Shown: positions 34,374 to 42,503 of the stretch, piece after piece
How positions within the stretch are numbered: the first letter of the stretch is position 1
Layout: the number at the start of each line of letters is the position of its first letter
NCBI GenBank assembly: GCA_945874805.1
Contig: CAMCJI010000004.1
Location: forward strand, 1-42,739
Length of the DNA: 42,739 nucleotides
Source: Asaia bogorensis
GTDB taxonomy: Bacteria > Pseudomonadota > Alphaproteobacteria > Acetobacterales > Acetobacteraceae
Direction of reading: 5' to 3'
Made by a program: the position numbers and the translations under genes
The notes under the pieces: model-generated
Database searches by the model: none
What the model was told of the DNA's origin: nothing
The model's input: the letters and a program-made list of their open reading frames with translations, nothing else

Positions 34374-35789
34374 TCAGCCGCAGCAGCTGCCGGCCTTCAC
34401 CGTCACCTTGGTGGGCGCCGGGCCGCAGCAGGCGGCGGCAGCCGGCAGCTCCGGCTTCGGCGCGCAGCAGACGCCCTGCGGCGTTTCGGGCGCGCAGAAG
34501 GCGGCGGCGGGGGCGGCCAAGCAGACGCCGGTCTCCGGCAGCACGAGTTCAACGCGCCGCGCCGCCACCCAATCCCCGGCCAGCGCGGCTGCTATGCTGC
34601 GCACCTGTTCATGCCCGGTGGCCAGCAGAAAGGTCGGCGCCCGGCCATAGCTTTTCATCCCAGCGACCCAAAAGCCGGGTTCGGGATGGCGCAGCTCCGC
34701 CTCCCCATGCGGGCGGACGGTGCCGCACGAATGGATATTCGGATCGATCAGCGGCGCGAGGGCGGGCGGGCTCTGCACAGCGGCGTCGAATTCGGTACGC
34801 AGCTCGCCGAGGAAGCCGAAATCCGGGCGGAAGCCGGCGGCGACGATGATACGATCGACCGTCACTGCCTGCCCGTCCTGCGCGGTAACGGTCAGCCTGC
34901 CCTCGCCGCGGGTGATCCGGGCGATCAGGAAGGGCGCGAGGATGCGGACCGTGCCGGCATCCGCCAAAGCCTGGGCGCGGGCCCCGAGCGCCCCGCGTTC
35001 GGCCAGCCCGTCAGCAGCGCCCCCACCGAAGTTCACCTCTGCCCGGGGCCGGCGGAAGGCCCAGGCGATGCCGGTGCCAGGCGCCTGCGCGGCCAGGGTG
35101 GCGAGGTCAAGCACGGCGTTCATCGCCGAATGTCCGCCGCCGACCACCAGAGTGGTCAGCCCGGCATAGGTGGCGCGCGCGGTGCCAAGCACGGCGGGGA
35201 TGCCATAGGCGATACGGTCCTGCGCGGTGCGTTCGCCGGGTGCCGGCAGGCCGTGGGCGCCGGCGGGGTTCGGGCTGGTCCAGGTGCCGGAGCAGTCGAT
35301 CACGCCACCAGCCTCGACCTCCGTCACGTCACCCGCCGGATCGGCGATCTGCAGCACGAAGGGGGCCTCGGCGCGGGCGCCGTCGCGCATGCGGTCATGG
35401 CCGGCGCGAGTGATCCCGACGACGCGAGCGCCGGTGCGGATCGAACTGGCCATCGCCGGCATGGCCGCCAGCGGCGCGAGGTAGGAGTCGACCAGCTCTG
35501 TGCCGGTGGGGTAGGCCTCCGGGTCGGGCGCCGCCCAGCCCGCTGCCTCCAGCAGGGTGCGGGCGGCCTCGTCGATGTTGTAGCGCCAGGGCGAGAACAT
35601 CCGCACATGGCCCCAGGCGCGCACGCTGGCGCCGATCTCCGCGCCGGCCTCGAGCACGAGGGGGCGCAACCCACGGGCCAGCAGTTCGGCGGCGGCGGCG
35701 AGGCCCACTGGCCCGGCGCCGATGATGGCGATCGGCAGCGCGGCGGCACGGCGCGGGAAGGAGGGGTGGATCGGGCCGTCATCGGGCAT
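34374..35789 (-). CDS. FAD/NAD(P)-binding oxidoreductase with cysteine-rich tail, arsenic-locus type
   Basis: The 471-residue flavoprotein has two dinucleotide-binding motifs: IAIIGAGPVGLAAAAELLAR near residue 21 and TLVVGGGHSAMNAVLDLA near residue 210. It also carries a monooxygenase-like ATG-motif region (TFLLATGHEQVRS) near residue 400. The last ~55 residues carry eight cysteines, among them three CC pairs (VCCAP, ACCGP, SCCG) with Ala/Pro spacers. Flavoproteins of this general kind occur in ars operons (sometimes called ArsO-like), but their reaction is not settled; the tail would suit binding or delivery of As(III). GGGAG lies 8 bp before the ATG. It is 23 bp downstream of arsR and 60 bp upstream of arsRC. 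Confidence 0.85.
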   Translation of the reverse strand: MPDDGPIHPSFPRRAAALPIAIIGAGPVGLAAAAELLARGLRPLVLEAGAEIGASVRAWGHVRMFSPWRYNIDEAARTLLEAAGWAAPDPEAYPTGTELVDSYLAPLAAMPAMASSIRTGARVVGITRAGHDRMRDGARAEAPFVLQIADPAGDVTEVEAGGVIDCSGTWTSPNPAGAHGLPAPGERTAQDRIAYGIPAVLGTARATYAGLTTLVVGGGHSAMNAVLDLATLAAQAPGTGIAWAFRRPRAEVNFGGGAADGLAERGALGARAQALADAGTVRILAPFLIARITRGEGRLTVTAQDGQAVTVDRIIVAAGFRPDFGFLGELRTEFDAAVQSPPALAPLIDPNIHSCGTVRPHGEAELRHPEPGFWVAGMKSYGRAPTFLLATGHEQVRSIAAALAGDWVAARRVELVLPETGVCLAAPAAAFCAPETPQGVCCAPKPELPAAAACCGPAPTKVTVKAGSCCG

Positions 35790-35812
35790 GAAGAGAACTC
35801 CCAGAAGGGGGA

Positions 35813-36133
35813 TCAGGCAGCAACGAGGGGTCGTGCCGCGGTGGCGACGGCCTGGAGACGGGCGGCAAGATCGGCAAAGCGGGCGGGATCGGCGGCATAG
35901 AACATCCAGCGCCCCTGCTTGCGGGCCTGCACCAGGCCGGCCCGCGCGAGGATCTGCATGTGATGGCTCACCGTCGGCTGCGACAGGCCGAAAGCGGCGA
36001 CGATGTCGCAGGCACAGACGCGGCCCGGCGTGGCGCAGCATACGCCGCCCTGATCGAGCAGGAAGCGGACGATGGCGAGCCGCAGCGGCTCACCCAGGGC
36101 GCGAAAGGCTTCGGCGTCGTGGTCGGTGTCCAT
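35813..36133 (-). CDS. arsR: ArsR-family arsenic-responsive repressor
   Basis: The 106-residue winged-helix repressor has Cys40 and Cys42 in RVCACDIVAAF, aligning with the classical ELCVCDL sensor at the DNA-binding helix. It has an extra Cys32-Cys33 pair just before it. The recognition helix is SQPTVSHHMQILARAGLV. As(III) binding would release DNA. It starts the transcription unit arsR-flavoprotein and probably controls its own promoter, which leaves almost no leader before the ATG. Confidence 0.94.
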   Translation of the reverse strand: MDTDHDAEAFRALGEPLRLAIVRFLLDQGGVCCATPGRVCACDIVAAFGLSQPTVSHHMQILARAGLVQARKQGRWMFYAADPARFADLAARLQAVATAARPLVAA

Positions 36134-36139
36134 GACATA

Positions 36140-36167
36140 AACATATCAATTAATCGACATTCGTCAA
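36140..36167 (-). promoter_or_regulatory. arsR promoter, probably giving a leaderless mRNA
   Basis: On the minus strand TTGACG (36162-36167) and TATGTT (36140-36145) are separated by 16 bp. The expected transcription start, about 7 bp after the -10, falls on the A of the arsR ATG (36133), so the message may lack a leader; no Shine-Dalgarno is seen. The promoter occupies the 52-bp gap after aroE. Confidence 0.6.
36146..36157. promoter_or_regulatory. Candidate ArsR operator in the arsR promoter
   Basis: TCAATTAATCGA is a palindrome with 10 of 12 matching positions, lying exactly between the -35 and -10 hexamers of the arsR promoter. A repressor bound here would block RNA polymerase. Confidence 0.5.
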
Positions 36168-36185
36168 TGTATCACGTCGCGGGTC

Positions 36186-37019
36186 TCAGCCAGTCAGGCC
36201 GGACACGCGCTGCAGCTCCTCCGGGGTGGCCGAGCCGAAGCCGAAGAATTCGAGGTAGGCAGGGATCATCTCGTAGAGCATGTCGATCCCTGGCTGGACC
36301 CGGCAGCCTCGGGCCAGGGCGGCCCGCAGCAGCGGCGTGAACGCCTCGCGCATCACCACCTCGCCGACAAAGCATCCAGCAGGGAGGAGCGCCGCATCCA
36401 CCGGCAGGCCATCGCCCTCGTTCATGCCCAGCGGCGTGGCGTTGACGACGATGTCGCAGCCCTGCGGATCGTTCGCGCCGGTGGAGACCAGCAGCGCCGG
36501 ATAGGCATCGCGCAGCCGCTCCCCCAGCGCCACGGCTGCTCCCGGCGCGGTATCGAACAGGTCGATCCGCCCCAGCCCGGCCGCCGCAAGGGAGGCTGCG
36601 ATCGCCGAGCCCACGCCGCCGCTGCCGACGACCAGCGCGCGCAGCCCCCGTGGGTCGCAGCCCTTGCGGCGCAGGCCGCGCACGAAGCCCTCGCCGTCGA
36701 ACATGTCCCCCAGCAGGCTGCCGTCGGGCCGGCGCAGGATGGCGTTGCAGGCCCCGGCGATCCGCGCCGTGGTGGTCAGCGCATCCACCAGCCCGGCCGT
36801 GGTCATCTTGTGCGGCATGGTGACCAGGGCGCCGTGGATATTGGTCAGCTGGAACAGCGCCGGCAGCACCGCGGCATAGCTCGCCGCGGTGACGCCCATG
36901 GGCACCACCACCGCATCGATCCCCTTAGCCGCAAACCAGGGGTTGTAGATCATCGGCGCCTTGAACCCCTCGGTGGGGTAGCCGAGATGGGCGATCAGCC
37001 TGGTGCGGCCTGTGATCAT
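36186..37019 (-). CDS. Shikimate dehydrogenase-like protein with altered substrate site
   Basis: The 277-residue protein has the AroE fold: catalytic Lys71 in LVTMPHKMT, Asn92 in GACNAI, Asp109 in GDMFDGEGF, the NADP Rossmann motif VVGSGGVGSAI (131-141), VNATPLGM and the C-terminal GIDMLYEMIPAY, in which E-M replaces the usual Gln-containing pattern. The substrate-carboxylate motif, normally HSLSP, reads GFKAP here (residues 18-22), so both serines are replaced (Phe19, Ala21). It may act on quinate or another cyclic polyol acid. It follows aroQ by 2 bp. Biosynthetic shikimate dehydrogenase may be encoded elsewhere. Confidence 0.85.
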   Translation of the reverse strand: MITGRTRLIAHLGYPTEGFKAPMIYNPWFAAKGIDAVVVPMGVTAASYAAVLPALFQLTNIHGALVTMPHKMTTAGLVDALTTTARIAGACNAILRRPDGSLLGDMFDGEGFVRGLRRKGCDPRGLRALVVGSGGVGSAIAASLAAAGLGRIDLFDTAPGAAVALGERLRDAYPALLVSTGANDPQGCDIVVNATPLGMNEGDGLPVDAALLPAGCFVGEVVMREAFTPLLRAALARGCRVQPGIDMLYEMIPAYLEFFGFGSATPEELQRVSGLTG

Positions 37020-37021
37020 CG

Positions 37022-37471
37022 TCAGCCGGCCTTCTCGTCGATCAGCCGGGCGATGCGGCGCAAGGCGAGCTGATAGCCCTGGGTGCCGAAGCCGGCGATC
37101 ACCCCCTCGGCGCGGGTGGAGACGAAGGAGTGGTGGCGGAAGGCCTCGCGCTTGTGGACGTTGGAGATATGCACCTCGATCACCGGCGCATCGAAGGCGT
37201 TCAACGCATCCAGGATCGCCACGGACGTATGGGTGAAGGCCGCCGGATTGATGACGATGCCGCCGGCCGTCTCCCGCGCCTCGTGCACCCAGTCGATGAT
37301 CTCGTATTCGCGGTTCGACTGATGGAAGCGTATCTCCAGGCCCAGCTCGGCCGCGAGAGCGCGGCAATCCCGCTCCACGTCCGCCAGCGTCTCATGCCCA
37401 TAGATGTGTGGCTGGCGCTTGCCCAGCAGATTGAGATTCGGTCCGTTGAGGATAAAGACGAGACGGCTCAT
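37022..37471 (-). CDS. aroQ: Type II 3-dehydroquinate dehydratase
   Basis: The 149-residue dodecameric-type enzyme interconverts 3-dehydroquinate and 3-dehydroshikimate. It shows the catalytic Tyr24 in [11 protein letters not shown], the [14 protein letters not shown] start, [13 protein letters not shown], and [16 protein letters not shown] with the catalytic His. It forms a pair with the AroE-like gene and may serve either the shikimate route or quinate breakdown. It is located 77 bp downstream of hpnK on the same strand. Confidence 0.96.
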   Translation of the reverse strand: MSRLVFILNGPNLNLLGKRQPHIYGHETLADVERDCRALAAELGLEIRFHQSNREYEIIDWVHEARETAGGIVINPAAFTHTSVAILDALNAFDAPVIEVHISNVHKREAFRHHSFVSTRAEGVIAGFGTQGYQLALRRIARLIDEKAG

Positions 37472-37523
37472 GGCGGCACCTTTCGCAGCGAGGCGGCCAG
37501 TGTTGCGCGGGGATCGCGCCGAG

Positions 37524-37545
37524 GGAATGCCAGCCGCGGCATTCC
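37524..37545 (-). terminator. Hairpin just after the hpnK stop
   Basis: GGAATGCC-AGCCGC-GGCATTCC is a perfect 8-bp stem with a 6-base loop, beginning 3 bp after hpnK ends on the minus strand. There is no T-run, so it may be a weak terminator or an mRNA 3' stabiliser separating the hopanoid cluster from aroQ. Confidence 0.5.
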
Positions 37546-37548
37546 GGC

Positions 37549-38367
37549 TCAGCGGCCGAGGGCGGCACGCACGCGGGGGCTGAGCAGGGCGGCGAGTTCA
37601 CCCGCATGGTCGTAGTCCGGCATCAGCTGGTCCAGCAGCGCGTCCCGCCCGGCGGCGGGGTGGAAGTAGATTTCGGCCCCGCTGGGCGGCAGGTGGGGGA
37701 TGAGGCGGAGGAGGCGTTCCTCCGTCATATGGCCGGTCCAGGCGAGGCCGAAAATCGTATCGTTCGCCACCATGCCTGCGCTGCGGACCTGACGACGCAG
37801 CAGGCGGGTCCAGGCATGCAGGGCGCACGCGCCGAGCGTCGCCGGCGCGCCGCAACGCGCCATGATGTCCACCGGCTCATTCGGCACCCGCACGCGCGCC
37901 AGGCCATACGCGCGCCCTTCGGCGATCAGCAGGGCCGCGACGGTGGGGTGCAGATGCATATGCTTGTGCGCGTCAGCATGGGCGAGCGGCAGGCCGGTCG
38001 CGGCAAAGGCGCTGAATTGCGCGCGGATCTCCGCACGGAGTTGCCGGCGGACGGCGGGCAGGAAGAAATAGCGTACACCCAGCGAGAGCTGATCCGACGG
38101 GAACCAGCCTTTGTCGTCCACAAGATCTGGAATCTCCGCCGGCGCCAGCGCCGCCGGCCCTTCGATCACCACCAGATGCAGCCCAACCCGGAGACCGGGG
38201 TTGCGCCGCGCGCGCATCACGGCATCCGCCGCGGCCGGCCCGGCCACCATCAGGCTGGCGGCATCCAGCACACCGTCCCGATGCGCGCGCTCAATGCCCT
38301 CGTTGACCGCTTCGGAAAGCCCGAAATCATCGGCGGTCAGGCGTGGGGTGCTGGACGCTCCGTGCAT
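37549..38367 (-). CDS. hpnK: Hopanoid biosynthesis deacetylase HpnK (YdjC/ChbG family)
   Basis: The 272-residue metal-dependent deacetylase has Asp13-Asp14 in [15 protein letters not shown] and the metal histidines in [12 protein letters not shown] (residues 130-141). HpnK removes the acetyl group from N-acetylglucosaminyl-bacteriohopanetetrol made by HpnI. The ATG complement of 38365-38367 gives a normal family start, but its ribosome-binding site is poor. It is separated from the hpnJ remnant by 92 bp containing a large hairpin, whereas the other genes of the cluster overlap. Confidence 0.9.
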   Translation of the reverse strand: MHGASSTPRLTADDFGLSEAVNEGIERAHRDGVLDAASLMVAGPAAADAVMRARRNPGLRVGLHLVVIEGPAALAPAEIPDLVDDKGWFPSDQLSLGVRYFFLPAVRRQLRAEIRAQFSAFAATGLPLAHADAHKHMHLHPTVAALLIAEGRAYGLARVRVPNEPVDIMARCGAPATLGACALHAWTRLLRRQVRSAGMVANDTIFGLAWTGHMTEERLLRLIPHLPPSGAEIYFHPAAGRDALLDQLMPDYDHAGELAALLSPRVRAALGR

Positions 38368-38398
38368 GTGAAAATCCAGAAAAACTTGGGAGTAGGCA

Positions 38399-38443
38399 GG
38401 CAAGGAAGTCTTCTTTTCTGTTCACAAAAAGAAGATTCTTGCC
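38399..38443. repeat. Long AT-rich stem-loop between the hpnJ remnant and hpnK
   Basis: Outer arms GGCAAG (38399-38404) / CTTGCC (38438-38443) and inner arms TCTTCTTTT (38409-38417) / AAAAGAAGA (38427-38435) enclose a 9-base loop. The core TTCTTTT...AAAAGAA matches the hairpin at 7877-7898. A one-sided piece of similar sequence, GTCTTCTTTTTTGC, lies at 28009-28022. It may be a dispersed repeat or a transcript-processing site. Confidence 0.6.
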
Positions 38444-38459
38444 TTCCCGCCGCTTGCCT

Positions 38460-38669
38460 TCAAGCCACCGCCTTGCGCCCGCGCAGGAAGTGGAAGAACT
38501 CCACCCCCTCGCGCAACCGGCGCTTCATCACATGCCGATGCGGGCAAGCTGGGCGAGCCATGTCGGGAACCAGAAGCTCTTGATCTCGTGCCTGGCCTGA
38601 TAGCGCGAGCCGGCGCCTCCGTCGAACTCGTCGAAGGAGGGGGGCTGCAAAAAACAGCGTCTTCATCAT
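38460..38669 (-). pseudogene. hpnJ: hpnJ remnant: both ends of the radical-SAM gene joined by a large deletion
   Basis: Only 70 codons remain where hpnJ (roughly 470 codons in the family) is expected between hpnI and hpnK. The start ATGATGAAGACGCTG overlaps the hpnI stop. After a run of six T (38649-38654) the family sequence continues only in the next frame: QPPSFDEFDGGAGSR, then EIKSFWFPTWLAQ. That is the HpnJ N-terminus with a one-base shift. The last part, MKRRLREGVEFFHFLRGRKA, in the first frame, looks like the HpnJ C-terminus. The whole radical-SAM and cobalamin core is absent. A 69-residue open frame still runs through, but cannot encode an enzyme. Confidence 0.8.
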
Positions 38670-39811
38670 GGCGGCGTGGTCCCGGTTGGGGGCAGGGGTG
38701 CGGCGCGCATGGTCTGGCCGCGCCACTCCACCTGGGTGGAACCATAGCTGGCGAGTGTAACTGCGAAACACAACAGGTCGCGTGCGGGGGCCTGCCACGG
38801 CCGGCTCGCAGCCTGGCCGGAGAGGCGCAAGGCCCGGTCGATGGCCCGGCCGACGGCGATGCGCAGGGCCCAGCCGCCGACGAACAGGCTCAGCGCCCAG
38901 TCGGCCCCGCCGGAGAGGAAAAGGGCGAAGATCGCCCAGGCCAAACCATGCTGGAGCATCGACAGCGCATACTCGACCGGGACGAGCGCGCGGATGGTGC
39001 GGGCCCAGCGGAGCTCATGGCGCCAAAGCGCGGCGAAGGAGGTCTCGCCGACGGTCGTGGCCGGCACCGTCCGGGCCAGAACTACAGACATGCCGAGCGC
39101 GCGGACGCGTGCGCCCAGCAGATTGTCGTCGGCCAGATGGTCGGCCAGAGCTTCAAGCCCGCCGGCCCGCGCGAGCGTGTCGCGATGCAGGGCCATGCTT
39201 GCGCCGAGGCAGTCCTGCCGCCCCATCGCGCGGGCGAGCAGGGCGCTGGGCAGAAAGCCGCGGCTGATACCGGCCGCCCCCAGCTCCGCCGCCGCACCGG
39301 GCACAGGCAGGCCGGTGTAGAGCACGGTCGCGAGGCCGACACCGGGGGGTTCGAGAGCGGCGACGATCCGGGTGAGGTAGTCGGGCGCCACATGCACGTC
39401 GCTGTCGGCGATGACCAGGATGTCGTGTTTCGCCGACGGCAACATGTTGATCAGGTTGCCGATCTTGCCGTTGGCGCCGTGCCGCTGGGGGTCGATCACC
39501 ACCGCGATGTCGCGGTCAGGGAAGCGGGCGCGCAGGCGCTCCACCACCACCAGGGCAGGGTCGTCGGCCCGCGCGACGCCGAACACGATCTGGTAGTCCG
39601 GGTAGTCCAGCATCAAATTGCTGGCCAGGGCGGCTTCCAGCATCGGCTCGTCGCCATGCAGGGGCTTCAACAGGGTGACCGGCGGGGTCGCGGCCGGCGC
39701 TGGCCGGGGGGCGGCCATGAAGCGGCGCACCAGGAGGGTGCCGACGGCTGCCTGGGCCAGCCCGATCAGCGCGAACAGGCCGGCAAGTACTGCCGGCAGA
39801 TCTGCGAGCAA
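38666..39811 (-). CDS. hpnI: Hopanoid biosynthesis glycosyltransferase HpnI
   Basis: The 381-residue membrane glycosyltransferase resembles ceramide glucosyltransferases. It has an N-terminal helix (residues 5-30), VTLLKPLHGDEPMLEAALAS, the nucleotide-sugar metal motif in VIADSDVHVAPDYL, HLADDNLLGARVRALG, the QxxRW-like LWRHELRWARTIRAL, and two or three C-terminal helices. HpnI adds N-acetylglucosamine to bacteriohopanetetrol. A TTG (complement of 39809-39811) is the likely start, 5 bp after the hpnM stop. Its stop overlaps the hpnJ start (ATGA). Confidence 0.92.
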   Translation of the reverse strand: MLADLPAVLAGLFALIGLAQAAVGTLLVRRFMAAPRPAPAATPPVTLLKPLHGDEPMLEAALASNLMLDYPDYQIVFGVARADDPALVVVERLRARFPDRDIAVVIDPQRHGANGKIGNLINMLPSAKHDILVIADSDVHVAPDYLTRIVAALEPPGVGLATVLYTGLPVPGAAAELGAAGISRGFLPSALLARAMGRQDCLGASMALHRDTLARAGGLEALADHLADDNLLGARVRALGMSVVLARTVPATTVGETSFAALWRHELRWARTIRALVPVEYALSMLQHGLAWAIFALFLSGGADWALSLFVGGWALRIAVGRAIDRALRLSGQAASRPWQAPARDLLCFAVTLASYGSTQVEWRGQTMRAAPLPPTGTTPP

Positions 39812-39816
39812 AGGCG

Positions 39817-40413
39817 TTATGGGCTATCCACAGCGAGCAGCGCCGCCTTCTGGCTCAGCGTGGCCGTCAGCGGCGCGGGGTCGCCGGCCGCCAGCAGGCT
39901 ACGGAAGTCCGACCGCTGCACGGCCACCCGGCTGATCGCGCCGTTGACCAGAACATCCACCACTCGCCACTTCCCGGCAGAGTGCCGCATCACATAGTCC
40001 AGCCGCGTCGGCTCGCCAGTGGTGGGGGCAATGCGGGTCTGCACCACCTCATCGCTGCCAACCTGGCGGCGGTCGGGCATGACTTCGAACCGGTCGCCGT
40101 TGTCGGCATCGAAATTGGCGGCCCAACTGGCGACGGTGAAGTCGGTGAAGGCGTCAAGCAGCTTCGCCTTCGCATCTTCGGCAAAGCCGGCCCAGCGCGG
40201 CCCGACGGTGGCGGCGAGGATCACCGGCAAGTCGAAGGTGGCGACAACCGCCGGGCGGATGATCGCCGCCCGGGCGGCAAACTTCCCGGCCTTGGTCGCG
40301 GCTTGCAGGGCCTGCAGGAACGCGGCGATGGGCGCTGCGGGGTCGGCCGTCTGCGCCCGCGCCGCGAACGGCAGGGCTGCAAGGCCGAGCAGCAGGCTGC
40401 GCCGGGCGATCAT
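39817..40413 (-). CDS. hpnM: HpnM, MlaC/Ttg2D-like periplasmic lipid-binding protein
   Basis: The 198-residue secreted protein has a leader with twin Arg ([19 protein letters not shown]). The mature domain follows the MlaC/toluene-tolerance family: [22 protein letters not shown], then [18 protein letters not shown], and the C-terminal [24 protein letters not shown] region (pieces [26 protein letters not shown]). In hopanoid clusters this gene is called hpnM and is thought to help move hopanoids or phospholipids through the periplasm. Its ATG overlaps the dxs stop by 4 bp. Confidence 0.88.
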   Translation of the reverse strand: MIARRSLLLGLAALPFAARAQTADPAAPIAAFLQALQAATKAGKFAARAAIIRPAVVATFDLPVILAATVGPRWAGFAEDAKAKLLDAFTDFTVASWAANFDADNGDRFEVMPDRRQVGSDEVVQTRIAPTTGEPTRLDYVMRHSAGKWRVVDVLVNGAISRVAVQRSDFRSLLAAGDPAPLTATLSQKAALLAVDSP

Positions 40414-42344
40414 GCGCCCCGCGCCTTCAGCACGGTCTCGACGATATCCTTGGGGGTGAGTCCGGCGTCGATGAGCTGCTTTGCTTGGCTGTCGTGGTCG
40501 ATGAAGCGGTCCGGCAGCACCATCGGGCGGAATTTCAGCCCGCGGTCGAACAGCCCCGCCCAGGCGAGATGCTGCATCACGATCGCGGCAAAGCCGCACA
40601 TGCTGCCGTCCTCGATCGTCACCAGCACCTCGTGGTGGCGCGCCAGCTGCTCCACCAGCGCCCCGTCGAGCGGCTGAGCGTAGCGCGCATCCGCCACCGT
40701 CACCGAGACGCCGCGCGCCGCCAGCTCGTCCGCCGCGCGCAATGCGTCGTGCAGCCGCGGGCCGAGGGCCAGGATCGCCACGTCCGACCCCTCCCGCACA
40801 ATCCGCCCGCGCCCGAGCGGCAGCACCTCGCCGCGCTTCGGCACCGCCACCAGCCCCGTCGCCTCGCCGCGCGGAAACCGCACGGCACTCGGCCGGTCGC
40901 CCGTCGCCGCCAGGGTGGCGACGGCATGCGCGAGTTCCGCCTCGTCGGACGGCGCCATCAGCACGATCCCCGGCAGGCAGCCGAGATAGGCGATATCGAA
41001 GCTGCCCGCATGCGTCGCCCCGTCATTGCCGACGAGCCCGGCGCGATCCAACGCGAAGCGCACCGGCAGCGACTGGATCGCCACGTCGTGCACCAGCTGG
41101 TCGTAGCCGCGCTGCAAAAACGTCGAGTAGATCGCGCAGAACGGCACCATCCCCTCGGTCGCCAGCCCCGCCGCGAACGTCACCGCATGCTGCTCGGCGA
41201 TCCCCACATCGAAGGTGCGCGACGGAAACGCCTTGGCGAACTTGTCGATCCCGGTGCCCGACGGCATCGCCGCGGTGATCGCCACCACATCCGGATTGGC
41301 CTCGGCCTCCGCGATCAGAGCGGCGGCGAACACATTGGTATAGGTCGGCGGCCCGGCCGGCGCCTTCGCCTGCTCGCCCGTCAACACATTGAATTTGCTG
41401 ACCGCATGCAGCTTGTCGGCGGAGGCCTCGGCCGGCGCGTAGCCCTTGCCCTTCTGCGTGATCACATGCAGCAGGATCGGCCCGTATTCCTCCGCCTCGC
41501 GCACATTGCGCAAAACCGGCAGCAGATGATCGAGGTTATGCCCGTCGATCGGCCCGACGTAATAGAACCCCAGTTCCTCGAACAGCGTGCCACCGGTGAG
41601 GATGCCGCGCGCATATTCCTCCGCCCGCCGCGCCGTCCGCTCGATGCCCTTGGGAAACCGCTTGGCCATCCGCGAGGCCAGCTCGCGCAGGCTCAAAAAC
41701 GACCGCGAGGACAAAAGCCGCGTCAGATACGCGCTCATCGCCCCCACCGGCGGCGCGATCGACATCTCGTTGTCGTTGAGGATCACCACCAGGCGCGAGC
41801 GCAGCGCCCCCGCATTGTTCATCGCCTCATAGGCCATGCCAGCCGAGATCGACCCATCGCCGATCACCGCGACCACATGCCGGTCGTCCTTGATCCCCCG
41901 CGCCTGCTTGAGGTCGCGCGCCACCGCCATGCCGAGGCCCGCCGAGATCGAGGTCGACGAATGCGCCGCCCCGAACGGGTCGTACTCGCTCTCCGCCCGC
42001 CGCGTGAAGCCCGAAAGCCCGCCGCCCTGCCGCAGCGTGCGGATCCGGTCGCGCCGCCCGGTGAGGATCTTGTGCGGATAGCACTGATGCCCGACATCCC
42101 AGATCAGCCGATCGTCCGGCGTATCGAAAATCGCATGGATCGCCACCGTCAGCTCAACCACGCCGAGCGAGGCGCCAAGATGCCCGCCGGTGACCGACAC
42201 CGCATCAATCGTCTCCGCCCGCAATTCATCCGCCAGCTGCCGAAGCTGCTCAGCCGAAAAATTCCGCATATCCCGCGGCTCCAACACCCGATCCAGCAAC
42301 GGCGTGAGGATGCGCGGAACAACAGGCGTAATCGGGGCGTTCAT
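40410..42344 (-). CDS. dxs: 1-deoxy-D-xylulose-5-phosphate synthase
   Basis: The 644-residue thiamine-diphosphate enzyme makes the first intermediate of the MEP isoprenoid route from pyruvate and glyceraldehyde-3-phosphate. It shows [19 protein letters not shown] with the active-site His, [15 protein letters not shown], the ThDP motif [19 protein letters not shown], the catalytic Glu region [16 protein letters not shown], and [13 protein letters not shown]. Its position at the head of the hpn genes (overlap with hpnM) suggests supply of isoprenoid precursors for hopanoids. The ATG complement of 42342-42344 gives the usual length. 159 bp separate it from the TPR gene upstream. Confidence 0.97.
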   Translation of the reverse strand: MNAPITPVVPRILTPLLDRVLEPRDMRNFSAEQLRQLADELRAETIDAVSVTGGHLGASLGVVELTVAIHAIFDTPDDRLIWDVGHQCYPHKILTGRRDRIRTLRQGGGLSGFTRRAESEYDPFGAAHSSTSISAGLGMAVARDLKQARGIKDDRHVVAVIGDGSISAGMAYEAMNNAGALRSRLVVILNDNEMSIAPPVGAMSAYLTRLLSSRSFLSLRELASRMAKRFPKGIERTARRAEEYARGILTGGTLFEELGFYYVGPIDGHNLDHLLPVLRNVREAEEYGPILLHVITQKGKGYAPAEASADKLHAVSKFNVLTGEQAKAPAGPPTYTNVFAAALIAEAEANPDVVAITAAMPSGTGIDKFAKAFPSRTFDVGIAEQHAVTFAAGLATEGMVPFCAIYSTFLQRGYDQLVHDVAIQSLPVRFALDRAGLVGNDGATHAGSFDIAYLGCLPGIVLMAPSDEAELAHAVATLAATGDRPSAVRFPRGEATGLVAVPKRGEVLPLGRGRIVREGSDVAILALGPRLHDALRAADELAARGVSVTVADARYAQPLDGALVEQLARHHEVLVTIEDGSMCGFAAIVMQHLAWAGLFDRGLKFRPMVLPDRFIDHDSQAKQLIDAGLTPKDIVETVLKARGA

Positions 42345-42503
42345 GCAGGACTTCCAGGCCGAAATGACAGCAGACCCGTGGCCACGGGTCGCAAGCAGGC
42401 ACCCTGTCCCGCCGCCGCGTCTATAGAATGCGACGGGGGGATGGTGCAATGCGTCAACACTGTTGCAGCCGGGCCACAGGCCATCGCCGTCCCAGCCACC
42501 ACC

